This document shows positions 6,370 through 16,519 of a DNA stretch of 40,660 nt, piece by piece. The stretch comes from Methylacidiphilum caldifontis. GTDB taxonomy: Bacteria; Verrucomicrobiota; Verrucomicrobiia; Methylacidiphilales; CAMAQI01. The stretch is taken from the NCBI GenBank assembly GCA_945877805.1, contig CAMCSM010000017.1, positions 1 through 40,660 of the forward strand, in the 5' to 3' direction. The stretch's first letter is position 1. Each line of letters opens with the position of its first letter. The position numbers were made by a program, and so were the translations under genes. The notes beneath the pieces are model-generated. The model was given only the letters and a program-made list of their open reading frames with translations, was not told the origin of the DNA and did no database searches.

Positions 6370-9174
6370 CTATCCGGTCGTCCCAAGACCACTGGCGATC
6401 GCATTAATCGAAAGTAAGATCTGCGGGAGCAACCGCCGTGTTGCCTCCTCATCTTGATCCAAAGAGGCAGCTCTCCAACGACCCAGCAGGTTCATTTGCT
6501 GATAATGAAGAAGCCTTAAGGCATCCGCTCTTAATTTCAAAGTCTTTGCCATTCGAGGGCGGCGTGCGGCAAAAGTTTTTCCGAAAACTTTTTCTAACAT
6601 GACTTGAGTCCTTTGATACTCTTCCGTAATCGTTTTCATAAAAATACGACGTACTTTTTCCTCTTTAACAAGCTCGGAGTAAGCAGTCATAATCTCAAGA
6701 TCAGCACTATAAATACTCGTTTCAACATTCGTCAAAAGATAATTTAAAAAAGCCCAATTTCGAACATTCCCGACCAGATTATTAAATTCCTCGGGATGAT
6801 GATCATGAAGCTCTTGGAGAGCCGATCCCACTCCATACCAGCCAGGAACATAAAATCGGGCTTGGTTCCAGCTAAAGACCCACGGAATAGCCCGTAAATC
6901 CCCTAAGGTTCTTGACCCTGTTCTCCGTGAAGGACGTGAACCAATACTGCTGTTCTCAAGTGCATCAATCGGCGTCGCTTGACCATAAAAGGTCATAAAT
7001 CCATCCATCTCTAACAGATCACGAAAAGCCTTTCGACTCTTCAAACAGAGTCGGTTCAAGGTCTTATCCATTCCATAGCTTCTTGCTTTGGTAAATCGAT
7101 GACGGACTGTTTGCGCCGTTGCCCCTGCGGTGAGGAGCTCTAAGTTATGAGTCGCCGTAATCAAATTTGCATATTTTTGAGCGACCGTCTCCCCTTGTTC
7201 CGTCACCCGAAAATCTCCCTCAATCGAATTTTTAGGAAGTGACTCTAAAAACCAATGCGTTGGACCGGCCCCACGACTAATCGTCCCCCCACGTCCGTGA
7301 AAGAAACGAATGTTTACTTTCGCTTTTCGTCCCGCTTGCGTGAGCAACTCCTGAGCCCGATGCAGTTCCCATTGCGCCGCTAAAATACCGCTTTCTTTAT
7401 TGCTATCGCTATAGCCAATCATGATCTGTTGACTCGGCAGCGGACGTGTTCTTCCTGAAGATTGATTGTCCTTCAATAACTGCGACTTTAAACTCCTCAA
7501 GACCACTGGATGAACCAGGTAGCGCTTCACAATCTCTTCGCTCGCACGTAAATCATCAACCGTTTCAAAAAGCGGAACTACCGGCAATTTGCAGAGCAAT
7601 CCCTCTTCCGTATGTTCCGTTAATCCTGCCTCACGAGCCAAGACATAAACCACAAGCAGATCCGAAAGTCGTCGCGTCATACTCACGATCAAGGCCCCGA
7701 TTCCTTCCTGACCATGCAACTTAATTTGTTCAAAGAGCACTCGGTAACAACTCAAGACCGCATCCGCCTCTTTACCAATCGAACCCTCACCATGGGTGAA
7801 AGGACGAGGAGATTTGAGCTCTTCATTCAGAAACTTAACTCGCTTCGCCTCAGGCCATGTTAAAAAAGCTTTTCCATTCAGCCCCGAAGCCTCCATCAAT
7901 TGACTTAAGGCAAGATCATGAAATTGACTGTTTTGTCGAATATCGAGCTGAGCGGAATGAAAGCCAAAGACCTCTAAAAGCCTTAAAACCGGACGCACAT
8001 CCGATTCCGCCACTCGTTCTGCCCCTACGTCGACCAAAGAGCGATAAAGAGCTCGAAGATCGTTACTCATTTGTTCCGGATAAGAATAAGAACCCTCCCG
8101 TTCGAGAATCTCAATTCGATTTCCACTGACTCGCTCCAGTGGAAGCTTTGATTGAATCAAAAGGGCAAACTGTCTCCACGGCTCTTCAGGATAGACCCCT
8201 AACAAACGTCCCCCGCGTTCTCCAATCTCCTCCGCCATTCTTGAAATAACCGCCGTCATCTCTAAAGAGGGCTTTTGAACAAAATGCGAGAGACTAAGGC
8301 GTTCGATCACCGTATTCATCTGTTGATGAAGCACATAAAGTGCATTTAAACGAAGTTCCTTAAAGGTCTCTCGGGTCACCTCTGCGGTCACAAACGGATG
8401 GCCATCTCGATCACCACCCACCCAAGTCCCAAATTGGATCATCGGCAGATTTTTCCAGTCTTTAAAACAGTCGACAGAATATCCAGCTTTTTCCCAAGCT
8501 TGGATCAGCCGAAGATCTAACATCGGTAATACCTTGGGAAAAACGTTCTTTAAATAGTGAACCACATTTCGGCGCTCTTCAGAAATCTCCGGTTTACGAA
8601 CCAAGATCTCCCCTGTTCTCCAAAGTCGCTCCAATGCCGATTTAACCTCTTCTTTGATCTGCTCCTGCTCAAAAGGGGTCCACATCGAATTCTCTCGCTT
8701 CACCAAGAGCTGATAAATCGCCCGGTGCTGCTCGAGAACTGAGGAACGTTTCGCCTCCGTAGGATGCGCCGTTAAAACGGTCTCAACCCTTACATTCGAT
8801 AATACCGAAAGAATTTGCTCCTCCGTCACTTTCCCTTCTTTAGAACGACGAAGTTCATAGCCCCATAACCCCGGCTCCTCAAATAACCCCAAAGTCGATT
8901 CCCGTAAGCGGCGTGTCTGAGCAGAGGCATTTTCCTCCACCATGTTCAGCAATTGAAAAGCCATCGAGTAAATCTGCCCCACTCGTTCTGGAAAGCGAGT
9001 GACGGATGAGGGATCTAACTCCGACTTCCAGGGAAGATAACGAGCGAGATGCTTCTCCCCGCACTCTGTTAAAACCTCTTCCAAACAATCTAAAAGAAAA
9101 AATAAATCGCGATCTACTTTGCTAAAGCCTAATCCCAAAAAATCAGGATTTATTTTTGATTTTATTTCACTCAT
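6370..9174 (-). CDS. ppc: phosphoenolpyruvate carboxylase
   Basis: The enzyme adds bicarbonate to phosphoenolpyruvate to make oxaloacetate, replenishing the TCA cycle in the cytoplasm. At 934 residues it has the usual bacterial length. Signature blocks are all present: VLTAHPTEAKR (catalytic His near 136), GTWVGGDRDGHP, MIGYSDSNKESG, FFHGRGGTISRGAGP (catalytic His), FRVTEQGETV and DLRAIPWVFSWNQ, and the C-terminus is TTG with the usual terminal Gly. The glycine-rich loop reads SRGAGP where Escherichia has GRGGAP, a small substitution that need not affect function. The ATG at 9174 has GGAG six nt upstream. It lies between a transporter and the hybrid kinase in a same-strand run. Confidence 0.97.
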   Translation of the reverse strand: MSEIKSKINPDFLGLGFSKVDRDLFFLLDCLEEVLTECGEKHLARYLPWKSELDPSSVTRFPERVGQIYSMAFQLLNMVEENASAQTRRLRESTLGLFEEPGLWGYELRRSKEGKVTEEQILSVLSNVRVETVLTAHPTEAKRSSVLEQHRAIYQLLVKRENSMWTPFEQEQIKEEVKSALERLWRTGEILVRKPEISEERRNVVHYLKNVFPKVLPMLDLRLIQAWEKAGYSVDCFKDWKNLPMIQFGTWVGGDRDGHPFVTAEVTRETFKELRLNALYVLHQQMNTVIERLSLSHFVQKPSLEMTAVISRMAEEIGERGGRLLGVYPEEPWRQFALLIQSKLPLERVSGNRIEILEREGSYSYPEQMSNDLRALYRSLVDVGAERVAESDVRPVLRLLEVFGFHSAQLDIRQNSQFHDLALSQLMEASGLNGKAFLTWPEAKRVKFLNEELKSPRPFTHGEGSIGKEADAVLSCYRVLFEQIKLHGQEGIGALIVSMTRRLSDLLVVYVLAREAGLTEHTEEGLLCKLPVVPLFETVDDLRASEEIVKRYLVHPVVLRSLKSQLLKDNQSSGRTRPLPSQQIMIGYSDSNKESGILAAQWELHRAQELLTQAGRKAKVNIRFFHGRGGTISRGAGPTHWFLESLPKNSIEGDFRVTEQGETVAQKYANLITATHNLELLTAGATAQTVRHRFTKARSYGMDKTLNRLCLKSRKAFRDLLEMDGFMTFYGQATPIDALENSSIGSRPSRRTGSRTLGDLRAIPWVFSWNQARFYVPGWYGVGSALQELHDHHPEEFNNLVGNVRNWAFLNYLLTNVETSIYSADLEIMTAYSELVKEEKVRRIFMKTITEEYQRTQVMLEKVFGKTFAARRPRMAKTLKLRADALRLLHYQQMNLLGRWRAASLDQDEEATRRLLPQILLSINAIASGLGTTG

Positions 9175-9213
9175 GATTTCTCCAGTTATGGTTTTCTGAC
9201 ACTATCGATCCCG

Positions 9214-10872
9214 TTATCCTTGACCAACAAATAATCTTACAAAAAACTGTGCCATGATCACTTTAATTAATAGAGCCATCGGAAATAAAGTCGCATAAGC
9301 AACCGCGATCGGCCCTCGATCCATCTTTTGCGAGGCAAAAGCTAACGCCGCAGGCTGCGTATGAAGCCCGCAACAGGAACCGACCCACATCTCGGGCGAG
9401 CGGAACCCAAATCGCCTTAAAACAAAACAAAGCACCGAATGGGCAACGATCGTGATCGTCACGACCGGAAGGAGAAAGGAAATTCCATTCGTTTTCACCA
9501 CTTCAATAAATCCTCCCCCCGCTTGAACGCCAATACTGGCTAAAAAAAAGAGAATCCCGAGCTGCCGTAACGCCATATTATTCGATTGAGGAATTAACCA
9601 AATCACTTTACCAAATCGCCCCCAAGCACCAAGCATCAGCCCCATCATCAAACAGCCCCCCGTCGTCCCTAATTTAAAGCTTCCCTCGATTCCGATTACA
9701 GAAAACGGAATCATCCCCACGAGTACCCCTAAAACAATCCCCAAGCCGAAGCTCGCATAGCCACTCTCAGAAAGGCTGTTCATCGAATTTCCAAATAACT
9801 TTCGAGTCTCTTTTTCGGTTTCCTTTAAGGAGATGACACGGATTCGATCCCCTAATTGAAGTTTCGTCTCGGGAGTGACCTCAAGATCGATATCTCCACG
9901 TCTCAACCGAGTAATAATCGCCCCATAAACTTCTAGTTTCAATTCACGAATCGGAATCTCAACCACTTGCGAATTCGAAACGTGATACCGATGAACCTCA
10001 AATCCCTCCATCTCGGAGGTGAGATCAATATCGCTGATTTTACCAACGGCATCCGCCAATGCCGCAATATGAGCCGGGGTTCCCACAGCAATAAAATAAG
10101 AGCCAACATCCAAAGGCAAATCCGGTTGCGTCATCAGCAGCATCTTTCCACTCATCGACTGATATCGAGTCACCTTAATCGAATAGTTTTTTTCCATGAT
10201 TTCTGCCGTCCATTCCGGAAATCCGTTCGGAAGATTGAGGATTTGCAATGTTTTCGCCGGATAAATAAAGTTGGGCTGTTTTCCGGATATCGATTTCCCT
10301 TTTCTCCATCGCATTAAAAGCTCCAAAAAAACAAGTAACGTGACCACCGAAATTGGATAGGCGATCCCAAATCCCTGCACTAACAGTTGCGTTTTCGTTC
10401 CCTCCCCTAGCTCCCGGAGGGTCTCGGTCGCAGCCGCTAAGGCCGGAGTGGAGGTCAGTGACCCACAAAAAACTCCTGCCCAGATCATCCGATCAAATTT
10501 AAAAAAATAGGAAAAAGACCAACAGACCGCAAAAGCGGCACTCAGCCCGACCACTAATGCGAAAATTGACTTTAAACCGCTCGATTTAAAATTCTGGAAA
10601 AAACCAGGACCAGACTCCAAACCAACACAATAGACAAAGAGCGCAAGTCCTAACCCAGAAATAATCGGAGGAAACTCAAACCGTGAATCCCACGCCCCAA
10701 ATGCTAACCCCACAAATAATACCGCAGAGACTCCTAATCGAAAACGCCCTCCCCAATGGATATCCCCCAACGCATAGCCCAACGCAATAATCAAAAATAA
10801 TCGCGCTAAAAGATTGTCGAGGAGAAATACCCGTGTCCAATCGAAAAGTTCAATGATAGTCATGAAAATCAT
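9214..10872 (-). CDS. AspT/YidE/YbjL-type membrane antiporter
   Basis: The 552-residue protein has the two-half architecture of the aspartate-alanine exchanger family: about five to six membrane segments (residues 1-190), a soluble central part, then another set (about 370-552). The FPPIISGLGLALFVYCVGLESGPGFF and CGSLTSTPALAAA regions and the second-half repeat with GSCCGLHTQPAALAFA are family hallmarks (duplicated domain). The central part includes a TrkA_C-like domain, around VYGAIITRLRRGDIDLEVTP ... LGDRIRVIS. Family members exchange small organic anions or amino acids; the substrate here cannot be told. The start overlaps the stop of the upstream glycosyltransferase as ATGA, so translation is coupled. 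A start 3 codons later is also possible. Confidence 0.88.
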   Translation of the reverse strand: MIFMTIIELFDWTRVFLLDNLLARLFLIIALGYALGDIHWGGRFRLGVSAVLFVGLAFGAWDSRFEFPPIISGLGLALFVYCVGLESGPGFFQNFKSSGLKSIFALVVGLSAAFAVCWSFSYFFKFDRMIWAGVFCGSLTSTPALAAATETLRELGEGTKTQLLVQGFGIAYPISVVTLLVFLELLMRWRKGKSISGKQPNFIYPAKTLQILNLPNGFPEWTAEIMEKNYSIKVTRYQSMSGKMLLMTQPDLPLDVGSYFIAVGTPAHIAALADAVGKISDIDLTSEMEGFEVHRYHVSNSQVVEIPIRELKLEVYGAIITRLRRGDIDLEVTPETKLQLGDRIRVISLKETEKETRKLFGNSMNSLSESGYASFGLGIVLGVLVGMIPFSVIGIEGSFKLGTTGGCLMMGLMLGAWGRFGKVIWLIPQSNNMALRQLGILFFLASIGVQAGGGFIEVVKTNGISFLLPVVTITIVAHSVLCFVLRRFGFRSPEMWVGSCCGLHTQPAALAFASQKMDRGPIAVAYATLFPMALLIKVIMAQFFVRLFVGQG

Positions 10873-12572
10873 AAGGGATGGTTCTTAATTAAAATTCGAC
10901 CGCCTGATCTTCCCTTCACGACTTCAACGAAATTCTCGCCCATGGCAGCTTTCCAAAACTCTCGATCTTTCTCATGAATAATCAAAAGCAGATTCTGTTC
11001 CGATTTCCAACGAGCAATTAAATCATTCAACTCCCAATAGTGCCCACGCCCTAATCCATAACGGCGAGTCGCAAATTCTGCCTCAGCATTGGCTCTGACA
11101 AAATCAATTCGCTCATCCAAATAATAAAAAAGACTTGAGGCCAACGGAGCCGACCCATCCACCACAACCGAGGAATGAGGGATCGAGGGAACGACCTTCG
11201 CCATTTTCTTCAATGAAAAGGAGTCTGAAAGAATTTTTACCCCTTGGGAGGCCCCCCATAATGGACCAAACATCGCAATCATAAAGGGCAGCACAATAAA
11301 AGTTTTACCCCCTTTACGCATCAGAAAAAGACCCACAAAACCCCCTCCCAATAAGGTTCCACCAGCGAGAAAAAAGAGCGGTCGAATCTCAATGGGAAGT
11401 TGAAAAAAGATTGAAAAAAGATGATCGGTGGCATCGGAGCGAAAAACAGCTTGGTTACTCCCCTTCCAAATACCCCCTAAAATAAGAAGAAAAAAACCTA
11501 AACCTAAAAAATACCAAAATGGAAAGGCCAACCAACCGGATCGACTCCTCGAGTGAATTCCGAGGACCCCCAAAATCGAGACCGCAAACCAAGAGGACAT
11601 CGTATAATAATCTTGTCGGGCAGAAAAAAGTGTCGTCACCAAAACCACCACGGGAAGCAGTAAAAGTAGTTTTCTCAACTCTCTTTGCTCAACAAGATCC
11701 TCGGTCAGATCAAAACTCTTGAGCGCATGGGGAATTAATAAGATAACTGGAAAAAGAAGAAAGAGATGTTGGAATAAAAAATGAATCAGGGAAACCCGAG
11801 AGTAAGTCAGCGGATAACGGAAATCAAGGCTATGCCCCATCTGCTCATTCCAAAGATTATCCCAAATAAAACCAGGGTATTTCGACTCAACAACGCAATA
11901 CCACGGAACGGTTATTGCACAAAATAAAATCAAATTTCTCCCCTTCCAAAATCCTCGCCAACGCTCCCGTTGAAAAAGATCAACTCCTCGTGCAAGAGCA
12001 AAAACAGTAAGAGGCCAAAAGAGCCCATGAAATCCCTTGGCAAAGGAGCCCAGCCCCATCATTCCCCAAGTCACGGTCCACCACCATTCACAGCAAGACA
12101 AAGAGTTCGACTTCAAAGCCTTGATCGCAGCCCAAAAACTCAAAGCAATAAAAAGGGAAAGCCAAATCTCGGGCATCACCATCCGCCCAAAAATAAAGAG
12201 CCCAAAACTCAATCCTAACAATACCATCGCCGCAACTCCTCGATCTGAATCCATGACCTCCACAGCGATCCCGTAAGTCGTCAACAGGAGCCCCAATAGC
12301 GCAATAATAAAAGGAACTCGCATCGCATATTCCTGATTCTCGATCCAAGCCGAGGAAAATTTCATCAACCAATAGGTCAGCGGGGGCTTTTGCAGCCGAG
12401 GAACCCCATTGTTCGTCGGAATCTCAAAATAGGAACCCATCGAGCGAACCGCCCCTGCATACTGACCCTCCGTCTCATCGTAGATCGGCGTCTCTTGAAT
12501 GGAAAAAAAATAAAAGAGCGCAAAGGCACTAAGCAGTCCTGTCACTTTAAGAATAGTTAAATTGAGGATCAC
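10869..12572 (-). CDS. GT39/ArnT-like membrane glycosyltransferase
   Basis: A 567-residue integral membrane protein with about eleven hydrophobic segments. The first periplasmic loop carries IYDETEGQYAG (acidic DE pair used by PMT/ArnT-type enzymes to activate the acceptor) and LQKPPLTYW, another mark of the family, followed by the multi-membrane core and a C-terminal extracytoplasmic domain (about 440-567). Such enzymes move sugars from polyprenyl-phosphate donors to lipid A or proteins. The start is GTG with weak ribosome binding. It lies 46 nt after a two-domain glycosyltransferase and is translationally coupled to the transporter, consistent with a surface glycosylation gene set. Confidence 0.85.
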   Translation of the reverse strand: MILNLTILKVTGLLSAFALFYFFSIQETPIYDETEGQYAGAVRSMGSYFEIPTNNGVPRLQKPPLTYWLMKFSSAWIENQEYAMRVPFIIALLGLLLTTYGIAVEVMDSDRGVAAMVLLGLSFGLFIFGRMVMPEIWLSLFIALSFWAAIKALKSNSLSCCEWWWTVTWGMMGLGSFAKGFHGLFWPLTVFALARGVDLFQRERWRGFWKGRNLILFCAITVPWYCVVESKYPGFIWDNLWNEQMGHSLDFRYPLTYSRVSLIHFLFQHLFLLFPVILLIPHALKSFDLTEDLVEQRELRKLLLLLPVVVLVTTLFSARQDYYTMSSWFAVSILGVLGIHSRSRSGWLAFPFWYFLGLGFFLLILGGIWKGSNQAVFRSDATDHLFSIFFQLPIEIRPLFFLAGGTLLGGGFVGLFLMRKGGKTFIVLPFMIAMFGPLWGASQGVKILSDSFSLKKMAKVVPSIPHSSVVVDGSAPLASSLFYYLDERIDFVRANAEAEFATRRYGLGRGHYWELNDLIARWKSEQNLLLIIHEKDREFWKAAMGENFVEVVKGRSGGRILIKNHPL

Positions 12573-12618
12573 GAAGAGAAAACACTAGGAATCTTCCCCT
12601 CTGTCACGCTTTAAAATG

Positions 12619-14547
12619 TTACTTTTTTCCGAAGCACCGATCAAAATGTTCTATTAGCCGAGTCCCCTTTTGGCGAAAACTCTCCGCCCCCTGAAGATCT
12701 CCCCGCCCCTCCGACTCTTGAGCCAACGAAAAGAGATAATCCGGATATCGAGAAAGCAACAATCTCGGATTCGCTAACTGCTTCGACCGTTCCAACCATT
12801 TCGCATGAAAACGCTTCGTATTCCGAGCGTGAATATCAAAAATCGATTCCTGATGATCAAAATAGTGAACGATCTTATTCGCTTTAATCGTTCCGCTCCA
12901 CTCATGATCGTATTCCGTCGTCGGAGCAATCCAACACTCTAACCCCTTCTCCCGACATTGAAGTCCTAAATCCCACTCCTCAAAATAGCACGGAGTATAA
13001 TCATCCTCAAACCGAAGATCCCCACTCGCAAAATGAGCTCGCTTTACCGCAAAGAAAAAACCGGAAATCGCATCGACCTGTAACGGCCGACTCGACATTC
13101 CACGATCAAAATACTGATAATCGGTACACCCAAAGAAATTAACAAATGACCCTTGCGGACCAGCAACCGCCGCTCGCTCAATTCGTTGCAAGGTACGCTC
13201 AATGATCGGAATCGATTTGGGGCGAAAATGAAGATCGGCATTGATCACAAAAACCGTCGGCGTTTCACTGAGATGAACCCCCACATTCCATGCCCGCGCC
13301 ACCCCGATATTTTGACTTAAGGTGGCCGATAAGGTCACTCGCGGATGCTTCGCATAACTGGCGGCCATTTTCTCTGAATTAAAAACGACAATCACGTTTC
13401 CGTCAACCGACTCTAAATCTTTGAGTAGCGTTTCAATATTAAAAGGACTTGCAGGAGATTTATCGAGTACCGGGATGACAAAAGACCGTTGAGGACGCGA
13501 TGGGAGAATCGCCCCGCGCCACGGATTTTCACCTAAGAAATAAGAGTCCGCCAACCCCAACGAACGATCACGCCATTGCCGCGCATCAGGAGTCGAAACG
13601 GTTTGACCAAAAACGACCTCCAAAAGAGCCTCGGCACGATGCCCATAAGTATGCGCACGCAAAACCTTTTCACGACCCGATTGAGCAATCCGCTCTCGCT
13701 CCTCTTCATTTTTTAAATAATAGCCAACTTGATCCACCAACGTCGCCGCATCGTAGACCCCCAGATCCTCTCCCGCAGTGAATAACTCCGCCTGACCGGA
13801 GGCCACCCCAGAATCATCCGTTAAAAGAAAGGAGCCCGAGGCCATCGCCTCGAAAACCCGCATATTCAAATCATGCCGAACACAGTTATTAAAAACAATT
13901 TTAGATCGAGAAAAAACCTCCGCCATCTCCGTCCAAAAACAACGTCGAACATGTAAATCGTACTGGGCCTTTATTTTCTCTAAAAGGGCACTCCGAGGAT
14001 GACCCTCCACAATCGATCCCACAAATCCGACCTCATACTCTTTTACAATCCCTTTTTGACCATGAATCTCCGGGTCACAGCCCAACGGAAGCCAATGCAC
14101 ATTCTGAACCCCCGCCGACTGAAAGGAAGGAACATACTCTCGCTGAGCAATAAAGACTAAATCAAACTGCTTTGCCCACTCCAAGTGCCAAGTCAGATTA
14201 ATATGAGAGTCGATTAAATAACAAACTCGCGGACAAGGAAGTTTATCGATATTTTGCGGAAAATGTCCATAGACCGACTCGATCCATAAGAAACAATCCG
14301 GCCGAAGCTCCACCGGAGTTTGATGATAGAGAGACTCCAGATCATATTCATAAGGCAACGGAAGATCATGATCGACCACAGGAACCTTCATGTTTTGAAG
14401 ATTCCAACTCTCAATCACAAACTCATCAATCTTAGGCCCTAACGTCGTTACCTTCATCAGCTTTCGAAAAGCCCGTTCGAAATAAACCGCCGTTGTGACC
14501 GGATAGGAAACATAGGAAAGCCAAAGCCGATGAGAGGAAAAATCCAT
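12619..14547 (-). CDS. two-domain glycosyltransferase (GT-B-like plus GT2)
   Basis: A 642-residue protein with two recognisable catalytic modules. Residues about 1-310 resemble the CgeB/DUF3880 GT-B family: a DLVFIAQREYVPSF segment, WLPLGCDPEIHG, and MRVFEAMASGSFLLTDDS, the donor-site region. Residues about 340-560 form a GT2 domain (RSFVIPVLDKSP, LSQNIGVARAWNVGV, VINADLHF as the metal-binding DxD-like strand, ISGFFFAVKR, YFEEWDLGLQCREKGL). The C-terminal 80 residues resemble a helical/TPR-like tail. No signal or membrane segment, so it is cytosolic or peripheral. It is the second gene after murA-coaD, 4 nt downstream of coaD, with AAGGG before the ATG. Likely builds a surface glycan; substrates unknown. 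Confidence 0.85.
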   Translation of the reverse strand: MDFSSHRLWLSYVSYPVTTAVYFERAFRKLMKVTTLGPKIDEFVIESWNLQNMKVPVVDHDLPLPYEYDLESLYHQTPVELRPDCFLWIESVYGHFPQNIDKLPCPRVCYLIDSHINLTWHLEWAKQFDLVFIAQREYVPSFQSAGVQNVHWLPLGCDPEIHGQKGIVKEYEVGFVGSIVEGHPRSALLEKIKAQYDLHVRRCFWTEMAEVFSRSKIVFNNCVRHDLNMRVFEAMASGSFLLTDDSGVASGQAELFTAGEDLGVYDAATLVDQVGYYLKNEEERERIAQSGREKVLRAHTYGHRAEALLEVVFGQTVSTPDARQWRDRSLGLADSYFLGENPWRGAILPSRPQRSFVIPVLDKSPASPFNIETLLKDLESVDGNVIVVFNSEKMAASYAKHPRVTLSATLSQNIGVARAWNVGVHLSETPTVFVINADLHFRPKSIPIIERTLQRIERAAVAGPQGSFVNFFGCTDYQYFDRGMSSRPLQVDAISGFFFAVKRAHFASGDLRFEDDYTPCYFEEWDLGLQCREKGLECWIAPTTEYDHEWSGTIKANKIVHYFDHQESIFDIHARNTKRFHAKWLERSKQLANPRLLLSRYPDYLFSLAQESEGRGDLQGAESFRQKGTRLIEHFDRCFGKK

Positions 14548-14551
14548 ACCA

Positions 14552-15037
14552 TTAACCCTTTTTAAACTTCTCTTTCAAAACGCTCTCCACATGCGGAGTC
14601 ACAAAATTCGAAATATCTCCCCCTAATTTCGCCACCTCACGAATAATCGAACTACTTAAATAGGTATAACTTTCTCGAGGCATTAAAAAAATCGTCTCCA
14701 CCTCCTGTCGAAGTTTTCGATTCATCAGCGCCATCTGAAATTCAAATTCAAAATCAGAGACCGCACGAAGCCCACGAATAATCGCACAGGCTCCTTGGGA
14801 CTGAACAAAATCAACCAACAATCCATCAAAGCAAAGCACTTCACACGGACTCTTTAAACTCTTTACCGACTCCTTCGCTAACTCAACTCGCTCCTCGACC
14901 GAAAACAACGGTGCCTTCCCCGTATTCACCGCCACCGCAATCACCACCTTATCAAAAAGGCGTTGCGCTCGCTCTAAGACATCAAGATGCCCTTTTGTAA
15001 TCGGATCAAAGGTCCCTGGATAAACAGCAATTCTCAT
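14552..15037 (-). CDS. coaD: phosphopantetheine adenylyltransferase
   Basis: The 161-residue enzyme joins ATP and 4'-phosphopantetheine to form dephospho-CoA, the fourth step of CoA biosynthesis. Landmarks: YPGTFDPITKGHLDVL (TxGH nucleotide-binding motif), IIRGLRAVSDFEFE (substrate-binding RGxR), and the second ATP motif TYLSSSIIRE. Length is the family norm. TGAGG stands before the ATG. It is downstream of murA, separated by a 88-bp repeat element, and 4 nt before a large glycosyltransferase gene. Confidence 0.97.
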   Translation of the reverse strand: MRIAVYPGTFDPITKGHLDVLERAQRLFDKVVIAVAVNTGKAPLFSVEERVELAKESVKSLKSPCEVLCFDGLLVDFVQSQGACAIIRGLRAVSDFEFEFQMALMNRKLRQEVETIFLMPRESYTYLSSSIIREVAKLGGDISNFVTPHVESVLKEKFKKG

Positions 15038-15061
15038 TATTCCTCACTCTTTAAAATATTC

Positions 15062-15149
15062 ATAAATCGGAATCCAATGCCATTGAGCTTGGGGGAGACA
15101 ATCGTTCATTCATGAGCTCTTCCTTTTTTTTACTCTTTAACCGATTTAT
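15062..15149 (-). repeat. 3'-end element copy A with terminal inverted repeats
   Basis: The element is bounded by ATAAATCGG (15062-15070) and its complement CCGATTTAT (15141-15149). Interior phrases GGAATCCAATGCCATTGA and CATTCATGAG match copy B at 30707-30793 in the same order. The right terminus supplies the TAA stop of murA, so the murA transcript would continue straight into the stem. It may be a structured 3' end or a small mobile element. Confidence 0.65.
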
Positions 15150-16405
15150 TCCTTTTGTCTTTCGATCACCGCACCCACAGAACGCAACTTCTCATCAATT
15201 TTTTCATACCCTCGATCGATGTGGTAAACCCGATTCACCGTCGTCACTCCCTTCGCCACCAATCCTGCAAGCACTAGCGCCGCAGAGGCCCGTAGATCAG
15301 AGGCCATCACTGGGGCTCCCCCAAGATGATCGACGCCATGAATGATCGCGGTGCTTCCCTCAAGATCGATCTTCGCTCCCATTCGTTTTAACTCACTTAA
15401 ATGCATAAAACGATTCGGAAAAACTTTTTCAGCAATCACACTGATCCCCGGAACAACGCACATCAACGCACAAAATTGCGCCTGCATATCGGTCGGAAAG
15501 CCAGGATAGGTCTCCGTAATCACTTCAATCGATTTCAATGGGCCTGTCGCCCGAATCTGCATCTCATTCCCTTGAATCGTAATCTCTGCCCCCGCCTGCT
15601 TCAATGCGTTGGTCACGCCCCCTAAATGTTCAGGAGCCAAATGAGTCAAGCGAAGATCTCCCCCGGAAATTAAAGCCCCCACCATAAAAGTTCCCGCCTC
15701 AATCCGATCCGGAATCACATGATGTTCAACGCCACGCAATGAATCAACTCCCTCAATTTCAATCCGCCGCGTTCCTTGCCCTTGAATCTTTGCCCCCATC
15801 TTCATCAAAAACTCCGCCAGATCCCGAACCTCTGGTTCACAGGCAGCGCTCTCAATAATCGTCATCCCTTTGGCTCGCGTCGCCGCCATCATGATATTAT
15901 CGGTCCCTAAAACCGTCGATCCGAACTTCCCCCCTAAAAAAACCTCCGCTCCAATTAATTGGGGAGCCGAGGCAATGACATTGCCCTTCTCCACTTCAAT
16001 CTCTGCCCCCAACGTTTCCAACCCCTTGAGATGAAGATCAATGGGACGATCCCCAATCACGCATCCCCCAGGAAGAGAGATTGTCGCCCGGCCTAATCGA
16101 GCGAGTAAAGGCCCTAACACACAAATGGAGGCTCTCATCTTTCGCACAAGATCATAGGAAGTTTCAGAATGGATATTTGCCGCACAAACGCGAACGGTCC
16201 CGTTCTCAAAAGTAACCTCTGCCCCTAAATGCTGCAAAATCTGCAGCATATAACGAATATCACTCAGATTCGGAACATTGTGAATAATACACAGCTCAGG
16301 AGTCAACAAGGTCGCCGCTAAAATCGGCAAGGCTGAATTCTTTGATCCACTAATTCTTAAACTCCCACGAAGTGGGTTTCCCCCATGTACCACAAATTTA
16401 TCCAT
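15146..16405 (-). CDS. murA: UDP-N-acetylglucosamine 1-carboxyvinyltransferase
   Basis: The enzyme transfers enolpyruvate to UDP-GlcNAc, the first committed step of peptidoglycan synthesis. The 419-residue sequence has [20 protein letters not shown] near the start (catalytic Lys of the SGSKN motif), [20 protein letters not shown] (active-site Cys, the fosfomycin target), [23 protein letters not shown], and [11 protein letters not shown] (catalytic Arg region), all in order. The product is intact. An extended -10 lies six nt before the ATG and there is no Shine-Dalgarno, suggesting a leaderless message. The 3' end abuts the repeat element. Confidence 0.97.
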   Translation of the reverse strand: MDKFVVHGGNPLRGSLRISGSKNSALPILAATLLTPELCIIHNVPNLSDIRYMLQILQHLGAEVTFENGTVRVCAANIHSETSYDLVRKMRASICVLGPLLARLGRATISLPGGCVIGDRPIDLHLKGLETLGAEIEVEKGNVIASAPQLIGAEVFLGGKFGSTVLGTDNIMMAATRAKGMTIIESAACEPEVRDLAEFLMKMGAKIQGQGTRRIEIEGVDSLRGVEHHVIPDRIEAGTFMVGALISGGDLRLTHLAPEHLGGVTNALKQAGAEITIQGNEMQIRATGPLKSIEVITETYPGFPTDMQAQFCALMCVVPGISVIAEKVFPNRFMHLSELKRMGAKIDLEGSTAIIHGVDHLGGAPVMASDLRASAALVLAGLVAKGVTTVNRVYHIDRGYEKIDEKLRSVGAVIERQKE

Positions 16406-16411
16406 ACAACC

Positions 16412-16419
16412 CTTATATC
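16412..16419 (-). promoter_or_regulatory. extended -10 promoter of murA, apparently leaderless
   Basis: Read on the minus strand, TGATATAAG then GGTTGT then ATG: a TGn extended -10 (TATAAG) ending 6 nt before the murA start codon. A conventional -35 at 17 nt is poor (TTAAAG). This spacing would start transcription at the A of the ATG. No ribosome-binding sequence is visible. Confidence 0.45.
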
Positions 16420-16519
16420 ACACGGGGATATCGGCTTTAACAAGACGGAAATCGAATCGATTCCAATAAAAATCATTATTTTTTCTTTTGAATTTCAAAA
16501 TCGGCCTTACTTTTCCGCC

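Noticed and set aside
15112-15345. Plus-strand ORF of 77 aa over the murA end.
   Set aside because: It is antisense to murA and crosses the repeat element; a shadow.
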